A stretch of 64,000 nt of DNA from Prevotella sp. P5-108 (GCF_002251385.1 NZ_NPJJ01000038.1:62001-126000), one strand, 5' to 3'. Shown: positions 29,468 to 38,600, numbered from the stretch's first letter. Numbers and translations: made by a program. The notes: generated by a model not told the origin, from the sequence alone.

Positions 29468-30439
29468 ATGGCTTCACTGAAAGAGATAAAGACCCGCATA
29501 GCCAGTGTCAATAGCACCCGTAAGATTACGAGTGCCATGAAGATGGTTGCGTCGTCCAAACTTCACCATGCTCAGGTTGCCATCCAGAATATGCTTCCCT
29601 ACGAAAACCTTCTGGAGCATATCCTCAAGTCGTTCCTCGTTTCCACCCCCGAGGCCACAAGCCTCTTCGAGCAGCGACACAACGAGGTGAAGCGCGTGGC
29701 CCTCGTGGTCTATTCGAGCAACAGCTCTCTCTGCGGTGGCTTCAATGCCAACGTGCTCAAGGTGATGGAGCAGATAGTTGCCGAGTATCACGACCAGGGC
29801 ATCACCGATATCGTGGTCTATCCCATAGGCCGAAAGGTGGCTGAGCGCGTGCAGAAGAGAGGGTGGACCTCGGCAGGCGACTTCGTGGCTCTTGCCGACA
29901 AGCCCAACGCCCGCGACTGTGCCCTCATCTCGCAGGAGCTTACCCGCAAGTATGCTGCCCACGAGATTGACAAGGTCGAATTGGTCTATCACCATTTCAA
30001 GAGCGCCGGTTCGCAGATTCTTACACGCCGTACGTTCCTGCCCATCGACCTCTCTACCGAGAAGATTGGTGTGATGAACGACCGCGACCTTACCTCCAAT
30101 GTGGCCACAGCCAAGGCGCAGGAGTATCTGCGTAAGCGCGACAAGCAGCGTCAGCATGTAGTGACCGAGGCCAAGCCCCTCAACGACAACTTCCTGGTCG
30201 AGCCCAATCTGGAGTATGTTCTCCAGGCGCTGGTTCCCAAGTTGCTCAATCTGATGGTCTATACCGCTTTGCTCGACAGTATCGCCTCCGAGCATGCCGC
30301 CCGCATGGTGGCCATGCAGACGGCTACCGACAATGCCGACGAGCTGCTGCGCCAGTTGCGCCTGCAGTACAACAAGAGCCGACAGGCTGCTATTACCAGC
30401 GAACTTCTTGATATCGTAGGTGGGTCGGTCAACAACTAA
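29468..30439 (+). CDS. atpG: ATP synthase subunit gamma
   Basis: Central rotating shaft of F1, 323 aa. The N-terminal helix MASLKEIKTRIASVNSTRKI and the C-terminal helix RQAAITSELLDIVGG are the conserved coiled-coil parts; SSLCGGFNANV marks the middle domain. It is the last gene of the operon, 6 nt after atpA, and is followed by a strong terminator. Confidence 0.96.
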   Translation: MASLKEIKTRIASVNSTRKITSAMKMVASSKLHHAQVAIQNMLPYENLLEHILKSFLVSTPEATSLFEQRHNEVKRVALVVYSSNSSLCGGFNANVLKVMEQIVAEYHDQGITDIVVYPIGRKVAERVQKRGWTSAGDFVALADKPNARDCALISQELTRKYAAHEIDKVELVYHHFKSAGSQILTRRTFLPIDLSTEKIGVMNDRDLTSNVATAKAQEYLRKRDKQRQHVVTEAKPLNDNFLVEPNLEYVLQALVPKLLNLMVYTALLDSIASEHAARMVAMQTATDNADELLRQLRLQYNKSRQAAITSELLDIVGGSVNN

Positions 30440-30469
30440 CCATCCACCACCGATATTCTGCAAACAATA

Positions 30470-30513
30470 AAGCGTGAGACCTTCCACCACCGTGGATAGC
30501 GTCTCACGCTTTT
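30470..30513 (+). terminator. terminator of the ATP synthase operon
   Basis: AAGCGTGAGAC (30470-30480) pairs with GTCTCACGCTT (30501-30511), followed by T's. It begins about 30 nt after the atpG stop codon. Confidence 0.88.
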
Positions 30514-30701
30514 GGTTGATATGCCCCGTTGTCAACGCAGAGATGCAGCAATGTGTATCACCCTCAGTTCTCATGCCGCATAAGGTGTGAAAGACCTCTT
30601 TCCCCATCATCTTTGCATACCCCGGCCATCCCGTTAGCCTTTTTTTCCTGCACCAGGTAAAAATATACGGATGGGCGGGGCATTGTGTCTGATTTTTTTG
30701 C

Positions 30702-30709
30702 TAATTTTG
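30702..30709 (+). promoter_or_regulatory. -7 box before the kinase-RapZ gene
   Basis: TAATTTTG fits the consensus and lies 96 nt before the start codon. The -33 region (TTGT near 30683) is imperfect. The rest of the gap after the ATP synthase terminator shows no gene. Confidence 0.5.
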
Positions 30710-30805
30710 TTGAGCCGTCCAGTGGTGCCATGAGGTTCGCAGCGCGCCTTACGCCTCCCGACGGTATCGCCACACCCCGTATGGTCACACCTTATTATAT
30801 ATAGT

Positions 30806-32344
30806 ATGCAACAACTCATCTCCTTATACCGCCAGTGGCGCGGAGCCGAGCCCGCCCATGTAGAGCAGTTGGCTGGCGCCGGCAGCAACCGTGTTTACTA
30901 TCGTTTTACCGATGCCGACGGGCTCACGGTGATAGGCGTTGTGGGCACCAGCCGCGACGAGAACCATGCCTTCATCAGCCTTACCCGCCATTTCTGCAAC
31001 CGCCAGCTGCCCGTGCCTGCCATCCTGGCTGTGGCCGACGACGAGCTGCGCTATTTGCAGACCGACCTGGGCTCCACCTCCCTTTTTGACGCCCTTAGGG
31101 GCGGTCGCGAGGCTGGCGGACGCTACACCCAGGCCGAGCGCCAGCTCCTTGTGCGCACCATCCGCCAACTCCCCAACATCCAGTTGCGCGGTGCGCGCGG
31201 CCTTGATTGGTCGGTGTGCTATCCGCAGCCCGAGTTCAATGAAGAGAGTGTGCTCTTCGACCTCAATTACTTCAAGTACTGCTTCCTCAAAGCCACCGAG
31301 CTCGACTTTCATGAGCTCAAACTCGAAGCCTGCTTTCGTATGTTCGCCCGCGACCTTACCTCCGAGCCGTCCGAGAGTTTCCTCTACCGAGACTTTCAGG
31401 CACGCAACGTGATGCTCGATGACGATGGCAATCCTCATTTCATCGACTACCAGGGTGGCCGTCGTGGTCCCTACTATTATGACCTCGCCTCCTTCCTTTG
31501 GCAGGCATCGGCGCGCTATCCCGCCAAGCTCCGCCGCGAGCTGGTCTATGAGTATTACCAGTCGCTGAGCCAGTATACCGAGGTGCCGTCTGTGCGCCAC
31601 TTTGCCGAGCGGCTCTCCCTCTTCGTGCTCTTCCGCACCCTCCAGGTGCTGGGAGCCTATGGCTTCCGCGGCTATTTTGAGCGCAAGCGCCACTTCATCG
31701 ACAGCATCCCCCCAGCCATCGACAATCTGCGCGAGCTGCTGCGTGTGCGCCACCTCTTCCCCTATCCCTACATGATGGATATGCTCGAGCGGCTCACCCT
31801 CCTTCCTGCCTTCACGCGGATAGAGCAGGCGGCAGCCAACCGTGCCGACGGCTTCCGCACAGCCGACACCAATGTCTACGCAGCCCACCCGCAGGACGGC
31901 CCCGCCACCTTCTCCAAGTACGACGGCAAGGGCCCGCTCGTGGTGCGTGTCTTCAGCTTCTCCTATCGCAAGGGCATACCCGCCGACGATAGCGGCAATG
32001 GCGGAGGATATGTCTTCGACTGTCGCAGCACCCACAATCCCGGGCGTTATGAGCCTTACAAGAAACTTACAGGCCTCGACGAGCCCGTCATCCGTTTTCT
32101 CGAGGACGACGGCGAGATACTTACCTTCCTCGACAGCGTGTATCGGCTTGCCGATGCCCATGTAGAGCGCTATCTGCAGCGCGGCTTTACCGACCTCATG
32201 TTCAGTTTCGGCTGCACTGGAGGCCAGCACCGCAGCGTCTACAGCGCCCAGCATCTGGCAGAGCATCTGCACGACAAGTTTGGCATCGAGGTGCGCATCT
32301 GCCACCGTGAGCAGGGCATCACCCAGACCCTCGTCCGCAAGTAG
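30806..32344 (+). CDS. fusion of an APH/AmgK-like sugar kinase and a RapZ C-terminal domain
   Basis: Residues 1 to about 340 are a phosphotransferase of the APH/choline-kinase fold, with the catalytic loop LYRDFQARNVMLDDDG (about 194-209) and the metal-binding FIDYQGGRRGPYYYDLASFLW. They resemble AmgK, which phosphorylates the anomeric OH of MurNAc and GlcNAc in the cell-wall recycling bypass. Residues about 377-512 match the C-terminal domain of RapZ, with FSFSYRKGIP, FDCRSTHNPG and GCTGGQHRSVYSAQ. In E. coli that domain senses glucosamine 6-phosphate. A MurU-like nucleotidyltransferase, the usual partner of AmgK, lies 1 kb downstream beyond greA. A cell-wall sugar kinase controlled by an amino-sugar sensor is my inference. 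Confidence 0.85.
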   Translation: MQQLISLYRQWRGAEPAHVEQLAGAGSNRVYYRFTDADGLTVIGVVGTSRDENHAFISLTRHFCNRQLPVPAILAVADDELRYLQTDLGSTSLFDALRGGREAGGRYTQAERQLLVRTIRQLPNIQLRGARGLDWSVCYPQPEFNEESVLFDLNYFKYCFLKATELDFHELKLEACFRMFARDLTSEPSESFLYRDFQARNVMLDDDGNPHFIDYQGGRRGPYYYDLASFLWQASARYPAKLRRELVYEYYQSLSQYTEVPSVRHFAERLSLFVLFRTLQVLGAYGFRGYFERKRHFIDSIPPAIDNLRELLRVRHLFPYPYMMDMLERLTLLPAFTRIEQAAANRADGFRTADTNVYAAHPQDGPATFSKYDGKGPLVVRVFSFSYRKGIPADDSGNGGGYVFDCRSTHNPGRYEPYKKLTGLDEPVIRFLEDDGEILTFLDSVYRLADAHVERYLQRGFTDLMFSFGCTGGQHRSVYSAQHLAEHLHDKFGIEVRICHREQGITQTLVRK

Positions 32345-32379
32345 GCGCCCCTCCCTCCTCCCTTGCCGATTATCCCCAT

Positions 32380-32409
32380 ACGCCTCGCTGCCACAGCGGG
32401 GCGTTTTTT
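32380..32409 (+). terminator. terminator after the kinase-RapZ gene
   Basis: ACGCCTCGCTG (32380-32390) pairs with CAGCGGGGCGT (32394-32404), 11 bp with one wobble pair, followed by TTTTTT. Confidence 0.9.
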
Positions 32410-32429
32410 GATTATGCCCTTTCTCCCCG

Positions 32430-32570
32430 CCATCATCTTCAACTTGAGTTCGGGGCGTGAATTATCCAGTTCGGGGTTTGCAACCCATAATGCAAGGCGT
32501 GAAATACTGAAATCACACCACGCAATATACATGAACGCCACCTCGGCAGACTTTCGCCCGATGCCCGACG
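32430..32570 (+). repeat. dispersed intergenic repeat, copy B
   Basis: Shares GCGTGAA, TTTGCAA, GAAATAC-GAAATCA and CCACG-AAT with copy A at identical spacing (no gaps). It shares CACCACGCA (32516) and CGGCAGACTTT (32544), 28 nt apart, with the inverted copy C at 62166-62295, where the same two blocks are also 28 nt apart. It lies between the kinase-RapZ terminator and the greA promoter. No convincing gene covers it. Confidence 0.7.
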
Positions 32571-32677
32571 GGATAGGGTAGACTGGGGCAGTGCCGACTA
32601 TAGCCGGCAGCCCTCTCTGCCCTGCTGCGCCATGCGTCGTGGTGACGGCCCCATGGCAGAAAAAAAACTGCCACGCC

Positions 32678-32709
32678 TTTGCTTTATATCCCAATTTTGT
32701 ATAACTTTG
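32678..32709 (+). promoter_or_regulatory. greA promoter
   Basis: -33 TTTG (32678-32681) and -7 TAACTTTG (32702-32709) are 20 nt apart. The leader to the greA ATG is about 60 nt. Confidence 0.8.
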
Positions 32710-32776
32710 CATTCGGTTGGCAGGAGGCACACGCTTGTGCCTCTTCGCCATTTTAATAGGACTAAAAGTAGTAGAA

Positions 32777-33241
32777 ATGGAATATATGTCACAAGAGGGC
32801 TACGACAAACTGGTAGCCGAACTGCGCGAACTCGAACTTGTCAAACTGCCAGAGGTGCGCGAGGCCATCGCTGAGGCGCGCGACAAGGGCGACCTGAGTG
32901 AAAACTTTGAGTATCATGCCGCCAAGCGCGAGCAGGGTCGTCTGCTCGGCCGCATCCGTTTCAAGCGTCGCGTCCTCGAGAATGCCCGCGTCATCGACCG
33001 GTCTGCCATCCGCCACACGGGTATCGGACTGCTCAGCGTGGTCACGCTTACCAATGTGGCCAACGGTGCCCACATGACCTACACCATCGTGAGTCCCCAC
33101 GAAGCCAACATGAGCGAAGGCAAGATTTCGCTCAAGTCGCCTATCGCCCAAGCCCTGCTCAACCACCAGGCCGGCGACACGGTCGAGGTGAGCGTGCCTG
33201 CCGGCAAGATTACCTTGCGTATCGACGAGGTGACCCTGTAG
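32777..33241 (+). CDS. greA: transcription elongation factor GreA
   Basis: Binds the RNA polymerase secondary channel and stimulates cleavage of backtracked RNA. The 154-aa protein has the N-terminal coiled coil with the functional acidic tip in DKGDLSENFEYHAAKREQG and the C-terminal FKBP-like domain (KISLKSPIAQALL, GDTVEVSVPAG). I chose ATG 32777; an in-frame extension to 32717 would start upstream of the family N-terminus. It sits between a sugar kinase and its probable partner enzyme. Confidence 0.96.
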   Translation: MEYMSQEGYDKLVAELRELELVKLPEVREAIAEARDKGDLSENFEYHAAKREQGRLLGRIRFKRRVLENARVIDRSAIRHTGIGLLSVVTLTNVANGAHMTYTIVSPHEANMSEGKISLKSPIAQALLNHQAGDTVEVSVPAGKITLRIDEVTL

Positions 33242-33368
33242 CTGCCGCTGCATGGTGCTGATAACCATGCAGCCTTCGGCGCTGCGCCGCTCCTGCCCGA
33301 CGGTCGGAAAAATGGTGGTGGCGGGGCAAATAATTCTATCTTTCTTCTTCTTTTCCCAGATTTTGGCG

Positions 33369-33376
33369 TAACTTTG
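33369..33376 (+). promoter_or_regulatory. -7 box directly before the MurU-like gene
   Basis: TAACTTTG matches the consensus and ends only 4 nt before the ATG at 33381. Transcription would start at or just before the start codon, giving a leaderless or nearly leaderless mRNA. The -33 region (TTTC or TTCT) is imperfect. Confidence 0.6.
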
Positions 33377-33380
33377 CATC

Positions 33381-34115
33381 ATGATGCAAGCAATGATTTT
33401 TGCCGCTGGACTGGGTACGCGCCTCAAACCATTGACCGACACCATGCCCAAGGCGCTGGTCGAGGTGGGAGGCGAGCCGCTCATCAAGCGTGTCATCCTG
33501 AGGCTCAAGGAGGCCGGGTTCACCCGCGTGGTCGTCAATGTGCACCATTTCGCCGACCAGATTGTAGACTATCTCGCCGCCCAGCAGGGCTTCGGTATCG
33601 ACGTGCGCATCAGCGACGAGCGCAGCCAGCTGCTCGAAACGGGCGGTGGCATCAAGCATGCCGCATCTCTCTTCGACACCACTTCCCCCATTCTTATTCA
33701 CAACGTAGACATACTGAGCAATGTCGACTTGCGCCGTTTCTACGACAGCGCCCAGGGCGATGCCACGCTGCTGGTAAGCCCCCGGCAGACCAAGCGCTAT
33801 CTGCTCTTCGACACTGCCCACGATTGCCGGCTCATGGGGTGGACCAATATAGACACCCACGAGGTGCGCTCGCCCTATGCCGACCTGCAGGTCGATGCCT
33901 GCGAGCCCTACGCCTTCTCGGGCATCCATGTCTTCAGTCCGCACCTCTTCCCCCATTTCGACGAGATGCCCGACAGGTTTGGCATCATCGATTTCTATCT
34001 GCGCTATTGTGAGCGTTGCTCCATACACGGATACGTGAAGCGCGACCTCAGGCTGATGGATGTGGGCAAGATGGAAACCATAGCCCAGGCCGAAGAGTTT
34101 CTCAAGACACTATAA
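33381..34115 (+). CDS. MurU-like sugar-1-phosphate nucleotidyltransferase
   Basis: NTP-transferase (GT-A-like fold) of 244 aa. The N-terminal MIFAAGLGTRLKPLTDTMPK is the nucleotide-binding signature; HNVDIL holds the metal-binding Asp; SGIHVFSP and GIIDFYLRY are typical of the MurU group. In Pseudomonas, MurU turns MurNAc-1-phosphate into UDP-MurNAc after the kinase AmgK. The AmgK-like fusion gene lies just upstream, beyond greA, so I infer the same pathway. A GDP-mannose or dTDP-glucose type activity cannot be excluded. Starts at 33381, 33384 or 33393 are possible. Confidence 0.85.
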   Translation: MMQAMIFAAGLGTRLKPLTDTMPKALVEVGGEPLIKRVILRLKEAGFTRVVVNVHHFADQIVDYLAAQQGFGIDVRISDERSQLLETGGGIKHAASLFDTTSPILIHNVDILSNVDLRRFYDSAQGDATLLVSPRQTKRYLLFDTAHDCRLMGWTNIDTHEVRSPYADLQVDACEPYAFSGIHVFSPHLFPHFDEMPDRFGIIDFYLRYCERCSIHGYVKRDLRLMDVGKMETIAQAEEFLKTL

Positions 34116-34136
34116 ACCACAATAATATTCAGTACA

Positions 34137-35747
34137 ATGCAACAGAAGATAGTTATTCTCGATTTCGGTTCACAGACCACGCAGCTTATCGGCCGCCGTG
34201 TGCGTGAGCTCGACACCTTCTGCGAGATACTGCCTTACAACAAGTTCCCCAAGGACGACCCCTCTGTCATCGGTGTCATCCTGAGCGGTTCGCCCTATTC
34301 GGTGCACGACCCCGAGGCTTTCCAGGTAGACCTGAGCCAGTTCATAGGTCGTCTGCCCGTGCTTGGCATCTGCTACGGAGCCCAGTTCATCTCCCATACT
34401 CTGGGTGGTAAGGTAGAGAAGGCCGACTCGCGTGAGTATGGCCGCGCCCATCTGCAGACAGTAGATACCCACAATGCCCTCTTCAAGGGCTTTGAGCAGA
34501 ACTCACAGGTATGGATGAGCCATGGCGACACCATCACTGCCATCCCCGAAGGTTTCGAGGTGATAGCCTCGACCGCCGATGTCAAGTATGCTGCCTATGC
34601 CAGCACCAAGCAGCCTGTCTGGGCTGTGCAGTTCCATCCCGAGGTGTTCCACTCGGTACAGGGAACGCAGTTGCTGCGCAACTTCGTGGTAGACATCTGC
34701 GGCTCACGTCAGGACTGGAGCGCCGCCTCGTTTGTAGATACCACCGTGGCTGAACTCAAGCGCCAGCTGGGCGAAGACCGCGTCATCCTGGGTCTCTCCG
34801 GCGGTGTCGACTCGTCGGTGGCAGCCATGCTGTTGCACCGCGCTATCGGTCACAACCTCACCTGTATCTTCGTAGACCACGGCATGCTGCGCAAGAACGA
34901 GTTCTCCGATGTGATGAATGACTACAAGTGTCTCGGTCTCAACGTGGTGGGCGTCGACGCCAGCGACAAGTTCTTTGCCGACCTTGCCGGCGTGACCGAC
35001 CCCGAGCAGAAGCGTAAGATTATAGGCCGTGATTTCGTCGAGGTCTTCAATGCCGAGGCCAAGAAGATAGAAGGCGCCAAGTGGCTGGCTCAGGGAACCA
35101 TCTATCCCGACCGTATCGAGAGTCTCAATATTACCGGCAAGGTCATCAAGAGCCACCACAATGTGGGTGGACTGCCCAAGGAGATGCATCTGCAGCTCTG
35201 CGAGCCTCTGCAGTGGCTGTTCAAGGACGAGGTGCGCCGTGTGGGCCGCCAGTTGGGTATGCCCGAGCATCTCATCACCCGTCATCCCTTCCCTGGACCG
35301 GGTCTGGCTGTGCGCATCCTTGGCGATATCACCCGCGAGAAGGTGCGCATCCTGCAGGACGCCGATGATATCTACATCCGCGGTCTGCGCGAGTACAAGG
35401 TTCGTCTCTCCGGCGAGGAGGCACGCAAGGTGCTGGCTGCCGGAGTGCCCGCCCTGATGACCGACGGTGAAATCGAGGTGTCGCTCTACGACCAGATTTG
35501 GCAGGCAGGCACCGTGCTGCTCTCTACCGTGCGCAGTGTGGGTGTGATGGGCGACGAGCGCACCTATGAGCACCCTGTGGCTCTGCGCGCTGTGACCTCT
35601 ACCGACGCCATGACAGCCGACTGGGCTCATCTGCCTTACGACTTCATGGCTCGTGTGAGCAACGAGATTATCAACAAGGTGAGAGGTGTCAACCGCGTCT
35701 GCTATGACATCTCGTCCAAACCACCTTCGACCATCGAGTGGGAGTAA
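34137..35747 (+). CDS. guaA: GMP synthase (glutamine-hydrolysing)
   Basis: Converts XMP to GMP with glutamine and ATP (EC 6.3.5.2). The 536 aa comprise an N-terminal class I glutamine amidotransferase (nucleophile Cys79 in LGICYGAQ; His and Glu in [10 protein letters not shown]), an ATP pyrophosphatase domain with the P-loop [16 protein letters not shown], and the C-terminal dimerisation domain ending KPPSTIEWE. It follows the MurU-like gene by 21 nt and is closed by a strong terminator. Confidence 0.98.
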   Translation: MQQKIVILDFGSQTTQLIGRRVRELDTFCEILPYNKFPKDDPSVIGVILSGSPYSVHDPEAFQVDLSQFIGRLPVLGICYGAQFISHTLGGKVEKADSREYGRAHLQTVDTHNALFKGFEQNSQVWMSHGDTITAIPEGFEVIASTADVKYAAYASTKQPVWAVQFHPEVFHSVQGTQLLRNFVVDICGSRQDWSAASFVDTTVAELKRQLGEDRVILGLSGGVDSSVAAMLLHRAIGHNLTCIFVDHGMLRKNEFSDVMNDYKCLGLNVVGVDASDKFFADLAGVTDPEQKRKIIGRDFVEVFNAEAKKIEGAKWLAQGTIYPDRIESLNITGKVIKSHHNVGGLPKEMHLQLCEPLQWLFKDEVRRVGRQLGMPEHLITRHPFPGPGLAVRILGDITREKVRILQDADDIYIRGLREYKVRLSGEEARKVLAAGVPALMTDGEIEVSLYDQIWQAGTVLLSTVRSVGVMGDERTYEHPVALRAVTSTDAMTADWAHLPYDFMARVSNEIINKVRGVNRVCYDISSKPPSTIEWE

Positions 35748-35772
35748 ACTTACCACTCACGTATCGCTATAG

Positions 35773-35808
35773 GGAAGCCCTGCTGCTTATGGGCAGGGCT
35801 TCCTTTTT
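35773..35808 (+). terminator. terminator after guaA
   Basis: GGAAGCCCTGC (35773-35783) pairs with GCAGGGCTTCC (35793-35803), followed by TTTTT. Confidence 0.92.
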
Positions 35809-35840
35809 CTCCAAACTATTAAAGACCTGTTGACAGACAA

Positions 35841-37241
35841 ATGCAAAAGACCTTTATCCTTACAGTGATACTGCTCCTGTTGCCCCTGATGGCGATGCGG
35901 GCGCAGAACCGTACGTTCATGCTCATGGAGCAGAACCCTGAGTATGGCCAGCAGTACTGGTTCTCCAGTGGTGTGGGCAATGAGTTGGACTGTGACAAGA
36001 TTAAGCAGCACTGGAACAATGACCGCTATATCACCGCAGTGGCCTATACCGAGAACGGATGGTCGGTGGCCATGAGCAAGGACTCCAAATTCAGCAATCA
36101 GTCTTACAAGTATTCGGGCGATTTCCCCCGTGACTGGATCAAGGAAAAGTGGGACGCTGGCTACTATATTACTGCCATCACTTGTAATCAGAGTAAGTGG
36201 TTTGTGGTAATGTCTAAGTACCAGGGTTACACCGATCAGAGCTATAAGCATGCCACGCTGAGCGAACTCAAGACCTGGTATGACCAGAAGCGTAGCGCGG
36301 GCTACTTTCTTACCCAGGCCACTTACAGCTCGGGCAAATGGTGGTGGGTAGTAACCCGTGGCACCAATATAGAGACTCAGGGCTATACTTGGGCTACCGA
36401 CGGCGATGTGGGCAGCGAGGTGAAAAAGATTTGGAACAAGGGTTATCGCTTGCATTTGGTCGAATATGGCGGTGGACAGTATCTCCTGGCTTATGGCAAA
36501 CTGAAAGGGCGTACTCCGCAGCAGTCATATAACATAGATTGTAACGGCGTGACGGCTTGGCTTAGCAAGAACTGGGATAATGGCATGAAGCTACACTATA
36601 TAGGTGGTGGCAACCCGGAGAGCCAACCGTCTAACAATGTTGCTTCTAACCAGAGTAACAATGGCTACTCTACCACCTATCAGCCTGGTAACAACAGCTG
36701 GCGCGAGGAACTGCCTGGCGGTGGCTTTAGGCAGAACACCCGTCAGGCCGATGGCTCTATTATCTCTATTACATCTACTCCCTGTTTGTGGTGTCATGGC
36801 ACCAAGGTATGTGGTATCTGTCATGGGCTCGGTGGAACTTACGGCCGTGCCTATGGTGGCATGTGGTATCCCTGTAAGAGTTGTGCCGGAAGCAAAGTGT
36901 GTCAGAATTGTCATGGTCAGGGGTATAGTACCTTTACCAGTACGGTCTATCCAGATGGCAGTGGGGTAGGGTACGACCAGAATGGGCGTGTCACCGTGAC
37001 CGACGGTCGTGGCGGGGGCAGCGGAGGCAGTCGTTCGTCATCGCGCGACAACGGGCGCAGCAGCAACCGCCGTGGTACCTGTCCCAAGTGTGGCGGCACG
37101 GGCTACGACCCTGTGGCCCATCAGTACGCAGCTGGTTCGAGTATGGCCCCTTATCACAATTCGGGCGGCACTACCTGCTATATCTGCAGCCGGGCTACCG
37201 ACCATTACCATTATCGCTGCCTGGAGTGTAAGCGACATTAA
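35841..37241 (+). CDS. secreted DUF7477-like protein with a DnaJ-type zinc-finger region
   Basis: The N-terminus is a signal peptide (TFILTVILLLLPLMAMRAQ). Residues about 25-265 contain repeats of roughly 45 aa (SNQSYKYSGDFPRDWIKEKW, then GYYITAITCNQSKWFVVMSK), each with W-x-x-G/R-Y-x-I-T. This pattern matches my memory of DUF7477, found at the C-terminus of plant casein kinase 1-like proteins. After a Ser/Asn-rich linker come C-x-x-C-x-G pairs (CLWCHGTKVCGICHGLGG, CKSCAGSKVCQNCHGQG, CPKCGGTG) resembling the DnaJ zinc-binding domain, then a Cys/His-rich end (CYICSRATDHYHYRCLEC). Function unknown. It is the only gene between two terminators. Confidence 0.72.
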   Translation: MQKTFILTVILLLLPLMAMRAQNRTFMLMEQNPEYGQQYWFSSGVGNELDCDKIKQHWNNDRYITAVAYTENGWSVAMSKDSKFSNQSYKYSGDFPRDWIKEKWDAGYYITAITCNQSKWFVVMSKYQGYTDQSYKHATLSELKTWYDQKRSAGYFLTQATYSSGKWWWVVTRGTNIETQGYTWATDGDVGSEVKKIWNKGYRLHLVEYGGGQYLLAYGKLKGRTPQQSYNIDCNGVTAWLSKNWDNGMKLHYIGGGNPESQPSNNVASNQSNNGYSTTYQPGNNSWREELPGGGFRQNTRQADGSIISITSTPCLWCHGTKVCGICHGLGGTYGRAYGGMWYPCKSCAGSKVCQNCHGQGYSTFTSTVYPDGSGVGYDQNGRVTVTDGRGGGSGGSRSSSRDNGRSSNRRGTCPKCGGTGYDPVAHQYAAGSSMAPYHNSGGTTCYICSRATDHYHYRCLECKRH

Positions 37242-37272
37242 GGTGCCCTGCGATATTATAAGCGACAAGTGG

Positions 37273-37320
37273 ATGGCGAACAGTCAGTGTCTATAGGCTG
37301 ACTGTTCGCCATCTGTTTTT
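37273..37320 (+). terminator. terminator after the DUF7477-like gene
   Basis: ATGGCGAACAGTCAG (37273-37287) and CTGACTGTTCGCCAT (37298-37312) form a perfect 15-bp stem. A T-rich tract follows shortly after. Confidence 0.88.
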
Positions 37321-37382
37321 TGTGGATAGCTTCAACTGGATGGCGCGAGGGAGTGGGCTGCCCCATCATTTGAGGCGCGTGG

Positions 37383-38516
37383 TTATCTTTGTAGCGACAG
37401 GGGTTGTATCTCCAGATGCTTGTCGGGGCGTATGTAGATGTTGCGCACCAGCCATGTATGCTTCATCTCGGCGTCGTCCATCCATACGTAGGTGGTGGTG
37501 AGCGGGGCGGCTACCATCAACCGGTTGGTGGCGGGGTCGGCAAAGCGGTAGGGGATGTCGCTTACGTTCTTCAGCGCCACCTCTATCTTGCCCTTGCGCG
37601 TGCGTCCGGTCTTCTCGGCGGTCACCGATGCGCGCAGCAGTGGCTCGACATACTCCTTGCGGCCGGCGAGCGTATTGTCGGAGTAGGCCACTGAGCGGCG
37701 GGCGAAGAGTGCTTCGCGGATGGCAGCCACGCTGTTGTCGCGGGCAAAGATGAGCGTCATGGGACGATGGGCGCGCTTCAGGTCGAAACGCCAGGCGATG
37801 GGCCAGTGGCAGTCGGTGGCGCCGATGGGCGTCAGATTGTAGTCGTAGACATAATCGATGGCGCGCGGGTAGAACTCGAAGTCGTTGAAGATTTCTACGC
37901 CATGTATGCGTCCCTTCTTGATTTGTCCGATGAGCCACTGCGAGAACTCGCTGTCCTTGTCGGGCCATCCCGGGTGGTTGGCGGTCACCCACACGCTGTC
38001 GGCCTGAGCCACTGCCAGCACACTGTCGGCCTGGTGTGCGGTCACGTCGTCGGTGCGGGGGAAGTAGCGGTTGTTGTCGGTGGTAAACAGGAGGTTGATG
38101 TGCCCCACGTCCTTGAAGTTGGCCCTCCACGCCATGCTCGTGAGCTCGGCGCCGCGTATCAGCGTGATGCCTCTGTCCTCGGCGTCCTTCACCGCCTGCA
38201 GATGGGAAATGTTGCCGTCTGGGTTCTTATTGTATCGCGGCATGGGCTGATGGTCTGTGAGCGCTATAGCGTCCAATCCCTCCTGATAGGCTTCCCAAAC
38301 TCGGAAGTAGGGAGCCACTCCACCGTCGCTCTGATGCGTGTGCAGGTGCAGGTCGGCCTTGATGGTGCGGTAACCGAGGATGTCGGGAATGTGGATGGTA
38401 CCTCGCTCATGCGGATTGAGGTATCCCTGGAACGTGCGGTACTGGATAGTGTCTGTCTGGGCTATGCCCGGCAGTGTGGCAGCCATCGCGGCAGCCAGCA
38501 AAATCATTTTTTTCAT
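37383..38516 (-). CDS. secreted PHP-domain phosphoesterase-like protein
   Basis: Begins MKKMILLAAAMAATLPGIAQ, a signal peptide; the frame continues upstream, but this start is clearly better. The PHP (polymerase and histidinol phosphatase) metal sites are visible: ADLHLHTHQSDGG, ALTDHQPMP, RGAELTS, ANHPGWP and GATDCHWP. These domains bind two or three metals and hydrolyse phosphoesters; the exported Bacteroidetes members are uncharacterised. A C-terminal beta-rich part follows after about residue 290. It stands alone on the minus strand. Confidence 0.83.
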   Translation of the reverse strand: MKKMILLAAAMAATLPGIAQTDTIQYRTFQGYLNPHERGTIHIPDILGYRTIKADLHLHTHQSDGGVAPYFRVWEAYQEGLDAIALTDHQPMPRYNKNPDGNISHLQAVKDAEDRGITLIRGAELTSMAWRANFKDVGHINLLFTTDNNRYFPRTDDVTAHQADSVLAVAQADSVWVTANHPGWPDKDSEFSQWLIGQIKKGRIHGVEIFNDFEFYPRAIDYVYDYNLTPIGATDCHWPIAWRFDLKRAHRPMTLIFARDNSVAAIREALFARRSVAYSDNTLAGRKEYVEPLLRASVTAEKTGRTRKGKIEVALKNVSDIPYRFADPATNRLMVAAPLTTTYVWMDDAEMKHTWLVRNIYIRPDKHLEIQPLSLQR

Positions 38517-38600
38517 GAAATGTAAAAGGTTAAATGAATTATAGGTAAATGGCGGCTCCATCAGTACATGAGCCGTCTATGCCTGTTGGTGGATTAGTGT

